Origin: Acinetobacter vivianii
GTDB lineage: Bacteria > Pseudomonadota > Gammaproteobacteria > Pseudomonadales > Moraxellaceae
Reading direction: 5' to 3'
Assembly (NCBI RefSeq): GCF_014635885.1
Contig: NZ_BMDR01000002.1
Coordinates: forward strand, 386,251-450,250
Length of the DNA: 64,000 nucleotides
The position numbers were made by a program, and so were the translations under genes. The notes below the pieces were generated by a model, which was given only the letters and a program-made list of their open reading frames with translations, did not search any database and was not told the DNA's origin. Below, piece by piece: positions 32,311-41,946 of this stretch (positions are counted from its first letter, which is position 1; each line of letters opens with the position of its first letter).

Positions 32311-32439
32311 TCATCTGAAATACATAAAGTCCCCTCGCAGTAACGCGTAGACACGTCGCCATGCCGCATAGACAGCAATGTCATGCGCAATCGCATTCGG
32401 GCGTGGGGAGGAAACTTTAGGCTTAAACATATGAGACAT
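32311..32439 (-). CDS. Small basic protein, 42 residues
   Basis: A short ORF, beginning MSHMFKPKVSSPRPNAIAHD and ending RGDFMYFR, sits alone in the 357-bp gap between the EamA gene and pnuC. An alternative Met is at 32430. The composition is basic with an amphipathic middle (VYAAWRRVYALL). Support comes from a strong terminator just downstream on the same strand and from local base composition richer in GC than the surrounding spacer. The ribosome site is weak. No family is recognised. Confidence 0.5.
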   Translation of the reverse strand: MSHMFKPKVSSPRPNAIAHDIAVYAAWRRVYALLRGDFMYFR

Positions 32440-32571
32440 TCGAAGATGATTCTGATCTTTTATAGCATAGGGCTTGCTTGAAAAATAGGCACTCTCTCAA
32501 ATAAAGATAAAAATATAATCAGTGCAAAGGCAGAATTTGTGATTGCTTAAATCGAATATTTTTCCATAATA

Positions 32572-33174
32572 ATGCCATTCAATTATGAAAGAAGTGTGCT
32601 CTTGTCTCCTCTAGAAATTATTGCAGTGATTATTAGTGTTATTGGTGTCACTTTGACCATCCGACGGAATATGTGGTGTTGGTGGTTTAATTTTATTGCC
32701 TGTGCGCTGTATGCCTGTTTTTTCTTTACGGTCAAATTATATGGAGAAACACTTCTACAATTCTTCTTTATTCTGATGAATGTTTATGGCTTTTATTATT
32801 GGCTAAAAGGCAAACGCCAAGATCATGAGATTCGGATTGAAACGATTGCGACCAAAACTGTAGTGCTGCAACTCGGTCTCGCCGTGCTGGGTGGTTTCCT
32901 GTTTGGTCTTATTCTCAAGCATTTTACTGATGCTGCGGTACCAATGCTGGATTCGCAACTGGTGGCATTTAGTTTATTGGCAACTTACTGGACCAGTCGT
33001 AAACATATCGCGACCTGGATCTTATGGATCTTCGTCAACATCTTGTATGTGGGGATGTTTAGTTATAAAGAGTTGTTTTTAACCGCGGCTTTATATGCAG
33101 CCTTTGTCGGGCTGGCTGCTTATGGCTGGTGGCAATGGGAACAAGCCAAGCAGAAACAACTTGGCCATGCATAA
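32572..33174 (+). CDS. pnuC: Nicotinamide riboside transporter PnuC
   Basis: A 200-residue protein with about seven TM segments. PnuC patterns are visible: MWCWWFNFIACALYACFFFTVKLYGE, LLQFFFILMNVYGFYYWLKGK and the repeat-like TYWTSRKHIATWILWIFVNILYVGMFSYKELFLTAALYA, with aromatic (W/Y/N) residues that bind nicotinamide riboside. It imports NAD precursors by facilitated diffusion, normally driven by the kinase NadR. No nadR neighbour is present here. It is monocistronic with its own terminator. Confidence 0.93.
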   Translation: MPFNYERSVLLSPLEIIAVIISVIGVTLTIRRNMWCWWFNFIACALYACFFFTVKLYGETLLQFFFILMNVYGFYYWLKGKRQDHEIRIETIATKTVVLQLGLAVLGGFLFGLILKHFTDAAVPMLDSQLVAFSLLATYWTSRKHIATWILWIFVNILYVGMFSYKELFLTAALYAAFVGLAAYGWWQWEQAKQKQLGHA

Positions 33175-33176
33175 AC

Positions 33177-33198
33177 AAGGGCAGCTCAGGCTGCCCTT
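33177..33198. terminator. Terminator between convergent pnuC and glpQ
   Basis: A compact stem AAGGGCAGC/GCTGCCCTT with a 4-nt loop (TCAG), directly after the pnuC stop and 16 bp before the glpQ stop. The T tracts are short on both sides. Confidence 0.7.
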
Positions 33199-33213
33199 AA
33201 TTTGAAGCAAGGT

Positions 33214-34368
33214 TTATTTTGCTGTGGCTTGATAACTTTGTACGGCTTGGCGACCCAGTGCTGGATCATCGGTAAAGATACCATCCACACCTGCCTTGAA
33301 ATACAGCTGCATTTCCTTGATTGAGCCTGTTGCGCAACGTTCTGCTTCTTTGGCTTTATCTGTACTACATTTTAACGTTGCTGGTAGGTAATTATTTTCA
33401 GGACGGAAAGTATATGGATGTACTTTTAAGCCGACTTGATGTGCATCTTTAACAAAGGACGTGGTTTTAGTCATTGCCTCATCTTTAAAGACATAGACTT
33501 TCCATGGACCAACGCCATTGGCATAGGTGGCAACATCTTTTAAACCACTTGCTGTTGCTAAATCTGCATAGGTTTTTGGATTATTGTCCGCGACATAATC
33601 AGCAGGTTGAGTATCAGGAGCATCATAAAGCTGGATCAGTTGGGCATGTTTGACACTTTTGTGCAGATCTAATTGGTTTTTTAAATATTTTAAATTGCCC
33701 ACTTCAAAAGACTGCAAATAGATCGGTGCGATATCTCGAGTATATTTATACTTAGATAAGGTTTTGAGCAGGTTATCTTCCAGTGCCAAATTTTGTTTTT
33801 GAAAATAGGTGGGGTGTTTGGTTTCGATATAAAGACCAATGATTTTGCCAGTTTTCTTATAATGTGCGTCTACAAGTTCAATGATTTGTTCCAAGGTCGG
33901 AATGGTAAAGAGATCATTATACTTCTGGTTTTCAGGACGATATTGCGGAATACGCTCGCGTGCTTTCAGTTGTTGTAATTCGTTTAATGTAAAGTCTTCA
34001 GTAAACCAACCTTCTAAAGTCACGCCATCAATCACTTTGGTTTTTTTTCGGTCTGCAAATTGTGGCAGGGTTGAAACATTGGTGGTACCGCCAATTTCAT
34101 TTTCATGACGGGCAACCAGAATCCCATCTTTGGTTGATACCAGATCTGGCTCAATAAAGTCAGCGCCGTCATCAATTGCTTTTTCATACGAAGCAAGCGT
34201 ATGTTCTGGGCGTAATGCGCTGGCACCGCGATGTCCTACCACGAGAATTTTAGGAAGCTGGTAATCAGGCTGTGTGGTATTGTTTTGATTGTTATTGTCA
34301 TCATTACAACCAACAAGGCTGATCAGGCTCAGACAAAGAACTGCTTTTTTAAACATAGATAAGCTCAT
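33214..34368 (-). CDS. glpQ: Glycerophosphodiester phosphodiesterase (lipoprotein/periplasmic)
   Basis: About 384 residues from the Met at 34368, giving a lipoprotein signal MSLSMFKKAVLCLSLISLVGCNDD. The frame extends to 34551, but that part overlaps the upstream gene and terminator. GDPD catalytic motifs are HRGASALRPEHT (general-base His), EPDLVSTKDGILVARHE and the C-terminal YFKAGVDGIFTDDPALG. It hydrolyses glycerophosphodiesters to glycerol-3-phosphate in the envelope. The Asn/Asp/Gln-rich linker after the lipobox is a spacer to the membrane. Confidence 0.92.
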   Translation of the reverse strand: MSLSMFKKAVLCLSLISLVGCNDDNNNQNNTTQPDYQLPKILVVGHRGASALRPEHTLASYEKAIDDGADFIEPDLVSTKDGILVARHENEIGGTTNVSTLPQFADRKKTKVIDGVTLEGWFTEDFTLNELQQLKARERIPQYRPENQKYNDLFTIPTLEQIIELVDAHYKKTGKIIGLYIETKHPTYFQKQNLALEDNLLKTLSKYKYTRDIAPIYLQSFEVGNLKYLKNQLDLHKSVKHAQLIQLYDAPDTQPADYVADNNPKTYADLATASGLKDVATYANGVGPWKVYVFKDEAMTKTTSFVKDAHQVGLKVHPYTFRPENNYLPATLKCSTDKAKEAERCATGSIKEMQLYFKAGVDGIFTDDPALGRQAVQSYQATAK

Positions 34369-34482
34369 GTGTTTTTTATTCAAGCCGCTAGTTTGAGTGT
34401 GGAAGTTATCAAACACATGACAGTGAGATGATGGTTTTATGAAAATATTAAGAATTTTAAAAGCAGTCGTACTTAAATAAAA

Positions 34483-34514
34483 AATCCAGTTTGAGCTTGT
34501 GTCTAAACTGGATT
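34483..34514 (-). terminator. Terminator of phosphoethanolamine transferase gene
   Basis: A 10-bp perfect stem, AATCCAGTTT/AAACTGGATT, with a T-rich tail on the minus strand, 24 bp after the stop at 34539. It separates this gene from glpQ. Confidence 0.85.
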
Positions 34515-34538
34515 CAAAAACAATTAGATAATGAAGGT

Positions 34539-36146
34539 CTATTTCTTCCAATAAGGCCAGTTGGCTTCTGGTGTGAAATCATAATTGTCATCAAGCCAAT
34601 AGGTTTGAGGTGGGGAGGATTTATCTTTCAGTCCCATGATGCGCATCAGATTATTGTCTAATTCAGCGGTATTTAAAGTCTTTTTCTGATCTACACCGGT
34701 ACTCTTTAAGCGATCTGACCACATGATCACAGGCACTTGATAACCTGCTTTGGTATTTGGACTATGGCCCGCATAATCAATTTCATGTCCGACTTCATTG
34801 CCATGATCAGAAACCACAGTAAAAGATCTAAAATCTGGTGTAGCATCTGCTCTTAAATTATCTAGAAATTGACTAAGTAATGAGTCTTCATATAAAACAG
34901 CATTATCATAGTCATTGCGCAGTGAACGAATCCACGGATCAATATCTCTATTTTTTAGATCAGTTTCTACGGCATCGTTGCTCTCACTTGTAAACTGGTT
35001 AAATGCAGCTGGATAACGCTCTTTATAGTTTGGATGGGCACCGATGAGATGAAGAATAATCAGTTTCTTCGGTTCAGGATCGGCAAGTGCCTGCTGATAA
35101 TCTGGAATGAGTGATTCATCCAACGAGGTGCTACTACGACCAGAGCGTTTGTTTTTATAGACTGCTTTATCGGCATAGGAACCGAATAAAGAAGATAAGT
35201 AAGTATCGTCCTGATTACTGAGCCAGTAAATTTTATATCCTGCTGCCCGTGCATAGGCCAATACACTTTCAGATGAATATTTATTATGTTCTGAAGCAGG
35301 GCTTTCGGTTAACAGTACACGTAATGCATTGATTGTAGACGGTGAAGGAGAGAAAGCATTACAAAAGACCTTAATCTCATCCAGTCGTTTTGCCAGCTCA
35401 GGTGTGGTATTGCGAGGGTAGCCGCAGACGCCTAGATTTAAACTGGTTAAACTTTCAGAAAGTACCAGTACATGGGTTTGTTTACCTTTTGCCTGTTCTG
35501 TCAGTACCAGATTTTGCTTGGCACTTTTGTCCCATTGTTGATGAACATTTTTATGCTGTTTAATTCGGTCTTTGAAATCCTGAATTTTGGCTTGATAGTC
35601 AGTCCAGAATACAATCGGATGTACCTTACGTGATGGTTTCATCAGATAACTGGTGGTTGCCAGTAAGACCAGTAAAATAATACAACCACGATAAATTCGA
35701 CTTTGCCAGAGTTGGCTAAAATGAACTGGTTTAACCAGCTTGAAAACAGCAACACTATACAGGATGACTAATGCAAATAGTCCTGCCGCCACAGTGAGCA
35801 TGGTACCCAGATGAAGCTGAAAAAACTCCAGACTCTCCTGACGATTCGTATTGGCAAGTGCCTCAATAATGAAATAGGCTTCATTATCACTATTAAATAA
35901 AAGCCATGTGCTTGAGCGAAGCAAGGCATCTAACCAAGCCAAAAACCACCAGATAATTGCAAGGATATACCAATAGATTTTTTGTCTGCTAATCGCCAGA
36001 TAAATAAAAAGCACACCAGGCAATGATAAAAAGCCAAGTCTTAAACCATCAGATAGATTACCAACCGCAATCAACAAACCGCCTGTGATCAAGGCTGGCA
36101 GTAAGATCAGCAGCAGAATATTCAAGTTTTTTAAGCTGGCCTTCAT
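34539..36146 (-). CDS. Sulfatase-fold phosphoethanolamine transferase
   Basis: A 535-residue protein. Five N-terminal TM helices (residues ~8-170) precede a periplasmic alkaline-phosphatase-like domain. The motifs are THVLVLSESLTSLNLGVCGYPRNTTPE, with the acidic metal ligand and Thr/Ser nucleophile region, NQDDTYLSSLFGSYADK and VVSDHGNEVGH. Family members (EptA/EptB/CptA/OpgE) move phosphoethanolamine from phosphatidylethanolamine to lipid A, core LPS or glucans. There is no pmrAB two-component system alongside, so it is not the regulated pmrC locus. The acceptor is unknown. Confidence 0.85.
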   Translation of the reverse strand: MKASLKNLNILLLILLPALITGGLLIAVGNLSDGLRLGFLSLPGVLFIYLAISRQKIYWYILAIIWWFLAWLDALLRSSTWLLFNSDNEAYFIIEALANTNRQESLEFFQLHLGTMLTVAAGLFALVILYSVAVFKLVKPVHFSQLWQSRIYRGCIILLVLLATTSYLMKPSRKVHPIVFWTDYQAKIQDFKDRIKQHKNVHQQWDKSAKQNLVLTEQAKGKQTHVLVLSESLTSLNLGVCGYPRNTTPELAKRLDEIKVFCNAFSPSPSTINALRVLLTESPASEHNKYSSESVLAYARAAGYKIYWLSNQDDTYLSSLFGSYADKAVYKNKRSGRSSTSLDESLIPDYQQALADPEPKKLIILHLIGAHPNYKERYPAAFNQFTSESNDAVETDLKNRDIDPWIRSLRNDYDNAVLYEDSLLSQFLDNLRADATPDFRSFTVVSDHGNEVGHEIDYAGHSPNTKAGYQVPVIMWSDRLKSTGVDQKKTLNTAELDNNLMRIMGLKDKSSPPQTYWLDDNYDFTPEANWPYWKK

Positions 36147-36479
36147 ATATGCCTAATACAATGGGGGGAGATTAACTAAGCGTGCTAATATCGGTTTAAG
36201 TGGGGGGCGTGTCAATTCAAAATTAAGAAGTCTTTGATTGCACAGCAAATTAAATTGATTAGCACAGTTAAGCTGTTGAATTATTGCAAAGCTAACGCAT
36301 TAATTTTTATTGCGAATAACCTGAAATTCATTATTTCTCCGCAATTTACGCTTTTTGAAATGATATGTTAATAGGGATGGTGTTTGCCTGTCAGCTCGGT
36401 AATGATCATATTCTGAAAAGTGCCTGTATTTGCCTATCTTTTTGAAAAATTGACTGTTTCGCTAATGGAATAAACAGCC
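36147..36479. other. Intergenic region between divergent genes
   Basis: 333 bp between the divergent transferase and RND pump genes. No ORF or RNA gene is seen. The transferase start has a G-run ribosome site, and a TTGACT at ~36448 could be a -35 for the pump, but no matching -10 is convincing. Confidence 0.5.
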
Positions 36480-39400
36480 ATGCTATCTAAGTTTTTTATT
36501 CATCGTCCTATCTTTGCGACTGTACTGGCAATTATTGTGATGGCTGTTGGCCTATTTGCAATTTTGAATTTGCCAGTAGAACGTTATCCCGATATTGCTC
36601 CTCCCCGAATTACTGTTGCGGCTAACTATAGTGGTGCCGATGCCCAAGCGGTTGAAGATAGTGTGACGCAGGTTCTAGAACAACAAATTAAAGGCATTGA
36701 TCATCTGCTCTATTTTAGTTCTAGCAGTGATGCCAGTGGTAATAGCCGAATCAGTTTGTTCTTTGAGCAAGGTACCGATCCTGATCAGGCACAGGTTCAG
36801 GTACAAAATGCAGTCAATGGGGCGATTAACCGTCTTCCCGATGATGTTCAACGACAAGGCGTCAATGTTCGTAAGTCCTTGAGTGATTCATTTTTGGTGA
36901 TTGGGGTCGGTGACAAATCTGGTCGATCAACCAATCTTGATATTTCAGATTATATTACCAATAATTTTGAACTGAATCTGAGCCGGATCGAAGGGATTGG
37001 CGAAGTCAGTGTATTTGGTTCGCCATATGCCATGCGGATCTGGTTGGACCCGCAACGACTGGAACGTTATCAGCTTCAAGTCAGTGATGTCCGAACTGCG
37101 ATCGAAAATCAGAATACGCAAGTGGCTGCTGGTGCGATTGGCGATTTACCTGCAGCAAGTGATCAATACTTGAATGCCAAAGTCACTGCAGGCTCGTTAC
37201 TTCGAACGCCTGAGCAATTTGAAAATATTATTATTAAAGCTAATAGTGATGGCAGTTTTATCTATTTAAAAGATGTCGCGCGTGTTGAGATCGGGGCAGA
37301 AAATTATCAGGTTTTTAACCGTTTGAATGGTTATCCTGGGTCTGGTCTTTCACTGTCTTTGAGTGTTGGCGCCAATATGACGCAGGTCGCCGATGCGGTG
37401 TATAAAGAAGTTGCCCGTCTGGAAAAAACCTTACCAGAAGGCTATTTCGTGATGTATCCACGGGATGACACGCCATTCGTTAAAGAATCTATGTCACAAG
37501 TGGTGTCCACCCTGATTGAAGCCATCGGTCTGGTGGTGCTGGTAATGTTCATCTTTTTGCAAAACTGGCGTGCGACCTTGATCCCCGCAATCACCGTTCC
37601 TGTAGTGATTTTAGGCACTTTTGCGGTATTGGCTGTTTTAGGCATGAGTATTAATACACTGACCTTATTTGCCATGGTGCTGGCGATTGGTTTGCTGGTT
37701 GATGATGCGATTGTTGTGGTTGAGAACGTTGAACGTCTCATGCACGAACAGCAGCTCAGTGCCAAAGAGGCTTCTATTCAATCCATGCAAGAAATTAGTG
37801 GTGCATTGGTCGGGATTACCTTAGTGCTGACCGCCGTTTTTATCCCGATGTCCTTTTTTAGTGGTGCGACAGGCATTATTTATCGACAGTTCTCCATTAC
37901 CTTAGTGGTTGCTATGGGACTGTCTTTATTGGTGGCCTTGATCCTGACACCAGCTTTGTGTGCCATTTTGCTGAAACCCCAACATAAGCAAGCGCGTTGG
38001 GCGGTTATGTTTAATAATGGGCTCGACTATATCAAAACACGTTATCTGAACGTGTCTAAGAAAGTCATCAGTGTAAAAAGTATTTCCTTGATTGGTATTG
38101 CAATCCTGATTGGCGGTTTTGTCTGGGTCTATCGTGAGTTGCCAACCAGCTTTTTACCTCAAGAAGATCAGGGAACTTTAGGAGTGCAGTTCCGTTTACC
38201 AGAAGGGACACCGATGAGTAAAACGGAAGAAGTAGGCAAATACATTTCCGACTATTTTCTCGAACATGAAAAGGCTAACTTAAATGGGGTGATGGTGATT
38301 CATGGACGCAATTTTTCGGGAACTGGACAAAATCTTGGACAGGCCTTTGTTTCATTAAAACATTGGGATGATCGAAAGGGTGCGGAAAATAGTGCCCAGC
38401 AAATTCGTGCGCGTGCAATGAAGTATTTTTCGCAGAATAATCAGGCGCGCATTATGGTATTGATGCCTTCTGTGATTCGCGGATTAGGTAACTCGGATAA
38501 GATCGATTTTTGGCTACAGGATACCAAAGGCTTAGGTAGACCAAGTCTGTTATCTTCTTTTCAGGATTTACAGCAACAGGGCAATGCACTGGATTCCGTT
38601 GACAATCTGGATAAAAAAGGCAACGACGATCAGGCGGTTTTGAATATCAAGATTGATCATAAAGCGGCAATGATCCATGGACTGAATGTCAGTGACATCA
38701 ATCGCACCTTATCGACGGCCTGGAGCGGTAGCTATATCAATGACTTTATTGATCGTGGTCGGATCAAGCGTGTGTATTTACAAGGTGATGCACCATATCG
38801 TTCTAAGCCAGAAGATCTCAATGACTGGTATGTGAAAAATGCCAATGGGCAAATGGTGCCATTTTCACAGTTTAGTCAGATTGGATGGCAAGGTGCCCCA
38901 CCAATGCTAGAACGTTTTATGGGTTATCCAGCAATTAGTGCAGAAGCGGATGCAGCCAATGGTTTCAGTAGTGGACAAGGGATGCAGGCCATTCAGGGAC
39001 TAGTCGATAAAATGCCTGATGTCGGATTGGCGTGGAGCGGATTATCTTATCAGGAACAGGAATCAAGTAATCAGGCGATCTGGCTCTATCTCATTTCTGT
39101 CGCCTTTATTTTCCTGTGTCTTGCAGCACTGTATGAAAGTTGGTCAATTCCATCTGTGGTGATGGCTGCAATCCCTTTAGGTGTCGGCGGAACGATTTTA
39201 TTCAGTTATCTGTTTGGGTTTGCCAACGATATTTATTTCCAGATTGCCTTACTCACCACGATTGGTTTGTCATGTAAAAATGCCATTTTAATGGTTGAGT
39301 TCGCAGCTAGTCTGCAACAACAGGGCCAAGCGCCGTTGGAAGCCGCCTTACGTGCAGCAGGCTTACGCCTACGTCCAATTTTGATGACCTCGATTGCCTT

Positions 39401-39587
39401 TGGTGCAGGTGTCATTCCGCTTATGTTTTCGAGCGGTGCGGGCGCGTTGAGCCGACAGGCAATTGGTTATAGCGTATTTGGTGGGGTTGTTTTTGGTACG
39501 ATACTGGTACTGATCTTCATTCCTTTTATGTATGTACTGGTAACCAGTTGGTTTAAGCCTAAACAAAAAGTTGAAGCGATTAAATAA
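36480..39587 (+). CDS. RND (HAE1) multidrug efflux permease
   Basis: A 1035-residue protein, the standard AcrB/AdeB length, with 12 TM helices and two periplasmic loops. Key patterns are FFIHRPIFATVLAIIVMAVG, NLPVERYPDIAPPRI, the proton-relay Asp pair in GLLVDDAIVVVENVER (TM4), the relay Lys in TIGLSCKNAILMVEFA (TM10), and GRNFSGTGQN in the second loop. It exports drugs by proton antiport with a periplasmic adaptor and TolC-type channel. No adaptor (MFP) or OMF gene is adjacent, so it must borrow partners or have them elsewhere. Substrates are not predictable. Confidence 0.95.
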   Translation: MLSKFFIHRPIFATVLAIIVMAVGLFAILNLPVERYPDIAPPRITVAANYSGADAQAVEDSVTQVLEQQIKGIDHLLYFSSSSDASGNSRISLFFEQGTDPDQAQVQVQNAVNGAINRLPDDVQRQGVNVRKSLSDSFLVIGVGDKSGRSTNLDISDYITNNFELNLSRIEGIGEVSVFGSPYAMRIWLDPQRLERYQLQVSDVRTAIENQNTQVAAGAIGDLPAASDQYLNAKVTAGSLLRTPEQFENIIIKANSDGSFIYLKDVARVEIGAENYQVFNRLNGYPGSGLSLSLSVGANMTQVADAVYKEVARLEKTLPEGYFVMYPRDDTPFVKESMSQVVSTLIEAIGLVVLVMFIFLQNWRATLIPAITVPVVILGTFAVLAVLGMSINTLTLFAMVLAIGLLVDDAIVVVENVERLMHEQQLSAKEASIQSMQEISGALVGITLVLTAVFIPMSFFSGATGIIYRQFSITLVVAMGLSLLVALILTPALCAILLKPQHKQARWAVMFNNGLDYIKTRYLNVSKKVISVKSISLIGIAILIGGFVWVYRELPTSFLPQEDQGTLGVQFRLPEGTPMSKTEEVGKYISDYFLEHEKANLNGVMVIHGRNFSGTGQNLGQAFVSLKHWDDRKGAENSAQQIRARAMKYFSQNNQARIMVLMPSVIRGLGNSDKIDFWLQDTKGLGRPSLLSSFQDLQQQGNALDSVDNLDKKGNDDQAVLNIKIDHKAAMIHGLNVSDINRTLSTAWSGSYINDFIDRGRIKRVYLQGDAPYRSKPEDLNDWYVKNANGQMVPFSQFSQIGWQGAPPMLERFMGYPAISAEADAANGFSSGQGMQAIQGLVDKMPDVGLAWSGLSYQEQESSNQAIWLYLISVAFIFLCLAALYESWSIPSVVMAAIPLGVGGTILFSYLFGFANDIYFQIALLTTIGLSCKNAILMVEFAASLQQQGQAPLEAALRAAGLRLRPILMTSIAFGAGVIPLMFSSGAGALSRQAIGYSVFGGVVFGTILVLIFIPFMYVLVTSWFKPKQKVEAIK

Positions 39588-39878
39588 AATGGCTTCAGTA
39601 CCTCAACAGAAATGAATGATTCATTGATCAAGATGAGACAGGAATTGTTCATTTTTGTTGAGTAAGTTGAGAATATTAAAAAAAATTTGTAGTATTGCCG
39701 TGCCGTATAAACGGTCTAATGAGGTTTGATTGCCTAAATGGACACGCAGAGTTGTAATTTATCCCAGATTACACATTTTTATATTCATCAAAATCTGCAT
39801 GAAGCTTTCTATTTAGCAGTAAACCAATAAGCTGCTTGTAGTTCTTCATTGCAGATCATTTGTAGTGAAGAGGCTGAC

Positions 39879-41216
39879 ATGAGCTACAATAATTTTTTAT
39901 ATCTATTAAGCGACGCGCTCAAAAATAATCATATTGAACTTGCACTCGCATCTGTACAGACATTTCGGGCAGTGGATATTGCCGATGTCTTAACCCAGCT
40001 CTCTGTAGAGCAAAGCCAACTATTGCTCACCCATTTACCTGAGCGTGCTTACGTTTTTTCTTATCTTCCACCCAATGAACAGGTCAAACTTGCCAAAGCC
40101 ATGCCGAGACATATTCTGGCAGAGATTATTGGCGAGATGTCTTCGGATAAGCGTGCCGATGTGTTCAAGTGTCTGGATCAGGAGCAACAAAATACCTTAT
40201 TGCCTGCTTTAGCTCAGGCTGAAAGGGAAGATATTCGCCAGCTTTCTTCTTATCTGGAAGGAACAGCAGGGGCGATTATGAGTTCTGAATACGCCACGCT
40301 CAAGCCCAATATCACCGTGAAAGATGCGATTAAAATGTTGCGTCTGGAAGCGCCAGATACTGAAACAATTTATTTTGCCTATGTGTTGGATCAGGCCAGA
40401 AAAATCCTTGGGGTTTTATCTCTTAAACAGCTAATTCTGGCGGCTGAAGAGCAGAATATTAATGAGTTGATGGAAACCAATGTTCTGACCGCGTATGTCG
40501 ATACCGATCAGGATGAAGTCGCCAAAACCATTGCACGTTATGATCTATTGGCACTACCAATTATTGACCACCATGACATGATGGTCGGGATCGTGACCTA
40601 CGATGATGCGATGGATGTTGCCAGTGAAGAGGCCACCGAAGACTTCTTAAAAGTCGGGGCGGTTGATGCATCATCCAAACTCAGTATTAAATCTGCGCCG
40701 ATTTTACAGCTTTACCAGAAACGCGTGTTCTGGCTGGTTTTCTTGGTGTTTGGAAGTTTATTGTCTGGGATCGGGATTGCGCATTATGAAGATGTCATTG
40801 CGCAGAATCTGGTACTGGTATTCTTCTTGCCATTGCTGGTGGGGAGTGGCGGAAACGCGGGTTCCCAATCTTCCACATTGATGGTACGTGCTTTGGCAAC
40901 AGGAGATGTTCAATTTAAAGACTGGTTCTCGTTACTGGGGCGGGAAAGTCTGGTGGCTCTGTGTCTGGGTGGAACTATGGCGGTGGCTGTTTCGCTATTG
41001 GGTTATTTCCGTGGTGACGAAATGGTGGCTCTAGTTCTTGCATTAAGTATGATGGGAATTGTGTTGATGGGTTGTCTGATCGGGATGAGCTTACCTTTTA
41101 TTTTAAATAAAGCAGGGCTTGATCCAGCCAGTGCTTCAGCGCCTCTGGTGACTTCGATTTGTGATGCAACAGGGGTAATCGTTTACTTATTTATCGCCTC
41201 GATGATTTTATTCTAG
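39879..41216 (+). CDS. mgtE: Magnesium transporter MgtE
   Basis: About 445 residues starting at the ATG 39879 with a GAGG ribosome site; the frame extends back to 39849. The N-terminal superhelical MgtE_N domain (LSVEQSQLLLTHLPERAYVFSYLPP) is followed by two CBS domains (GAIMSSEYATLKPNITVKDAIKML, VLTAYVDTDQDEVAKTIARYDLLALPIID) and five TM helices with the selectivity signature GSGGNAGSQSSTLMVRALATG. It is a Mg2+ channel gated by cytoplasmic Mg2+ binding between its N and CBS domains. The ~290-bp upstream region has no riboswitch that I recognise. Confidence 0.95.
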   Translation: MSYNNFLYLLSDALKNNHIELALASVQTFRAVDIADVLTQLSVEQSQLLLTHLPERAYVFSYLPPNEQVKLAKAMPRHILAEIIGEMSSDKRADVFKCLDQEQQNTLLPALAQAEREDIRQLSSYLEGTAGAIMSSEYATLKPNITVKDAIKMLRLEAPDTETIYFAYVLDQARKILGVLSLKQLILAAEEQNINELMETNVLTAYVDTDQDEVAKTIARYDLLALPIIDHHDMMVGIVTYDDAMDVASEEATEDFLKVGAVDASSKLSIKSAPILQLYQKRVFWLVFLVFGSLLSGIGIAHYEDVIAQNLVLVFFLPLLVGSGGNAGSQSSTLMVRALATGDVQFKDWFSLLGRESLVALCLGGTMAVAVSLLGYFRGDEMVALVLALSMMGIVLMGCLIGMSLPFILNKAGLDPASASAPLVTSICDATGVIVYLFIASMILF

Positions 41217-41294
41217 GCAGTAATAATAATTGTACCGACAAAACCTAAAAACTACTTTATTCTCAAGGATAAACATCGTTTTTAGGTTGAGTGA

Positions 41295-41888
41295 ATGACT
41301 GATTATCCAGAACAAAAAAAACTAACTCAGCAGCAAGCCATCGCGGTCGAGCGTGATTTGGCAAAATTCGCCAATACTATGGACAGCTTGGTTCGCATAC
41401 CATTTACCAAGCAGGGCGTTGGGGCGGATGCTGCATTGAGCACCATTCCATTTGCTGGAGATATTGCTGGTTTTATCCTGACTTTATATGCCTTTAAAAA
41501 AGCCAGAGAAGTGGGTGTCCCGCAACATAAGCTCAAAGGCGTGGTGAAACTGGCGATCATGGATATGCTGGTTGGTTTCGTACCGATTGTCGGGACCGTA
41601 TTTGACGTATTTATACGTCCGAGCCGCAAGACGCTTGAGATTGTGCATGCACATATTCGTGATGAATATCAGGTACACAGCGATATTCATGTGGTTCATC
41701 CATTTCTACATGAGTCACTTGAGCAAAAACAGAAAACTTCTGCCTTTTGGCGTAATCCGGTGGTGAGCTGGATCTGGTTACGAATTCCAGATCTATTGGG
41801 AATTGCAGTGGTGATTTTACTGGTGCTGGCGGTGTGGGCTGGCTTTAGTTATCTGTGGCAATTTTATCAATCCTTCCAATCGCACTAG
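41295..41888 (+). CDS. DUF4112 membrane protein
   Basis: A 197-residue protein. The DUF4112 core is LDSLVRIPFTKQGVGADAAL-like (here MDSLVRIPFT...), STIPFAGDIAGFILTLYAFKKAREVGVPQHKLKGVV and DMLVGFVPIVGTVFDVFIRPSRKTLEIV. Two membrane segments lie in the core and one near the C-terminus (LLGIAVVILLVLAVWAGFSYL). The function is unknown. It is 78 bp downstream of mgtE and ends at a bidirectional terminator. Confidence 0.82.
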   Translation: MTDYPEQKKLTQQQAIAVERDLAKFANTMDSLVRIPFTKQGVGADAALSTIPFAGDIAGFILTLYAFKKAREVGVPQHKLKGVVKLAIMDMLVGFVPIVGTVFDVFIRPSRKTLEIVHAHIRDEYQVHSDIHVVHPFLHESLEQKQKTSAFWRNPVVSWIWLRIPDLLGIAVVILLVLAVWAGFSYLWQFYQSFQSH

Positions 41889-41903
41889 ATGATTAGGCAA
41901 AAA

Positions 41904-41929
41904 TAAAGCCTCCATTGTGGAGGCTTTAT
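41904..41929. terminator. Bidirectional terminator between DUF4112 gene and htpX
   Basis: A near-perfect palindrome, ATAAAGCCTCCA/TGGAGGCTTTAT, with a 2-nt loop between convergent genes. Confidence 0.85.
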
Positions 41930-41946
41930 CGTTTATCTGATACTGA

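Noticed and set aside
34369..34551. N-terminal extension of GlpQ to 445 residues
   Set aside because: It would cross a strong terminator, overlap the upstream gene and displace a clear lipoprotein signal that begins at 34368.
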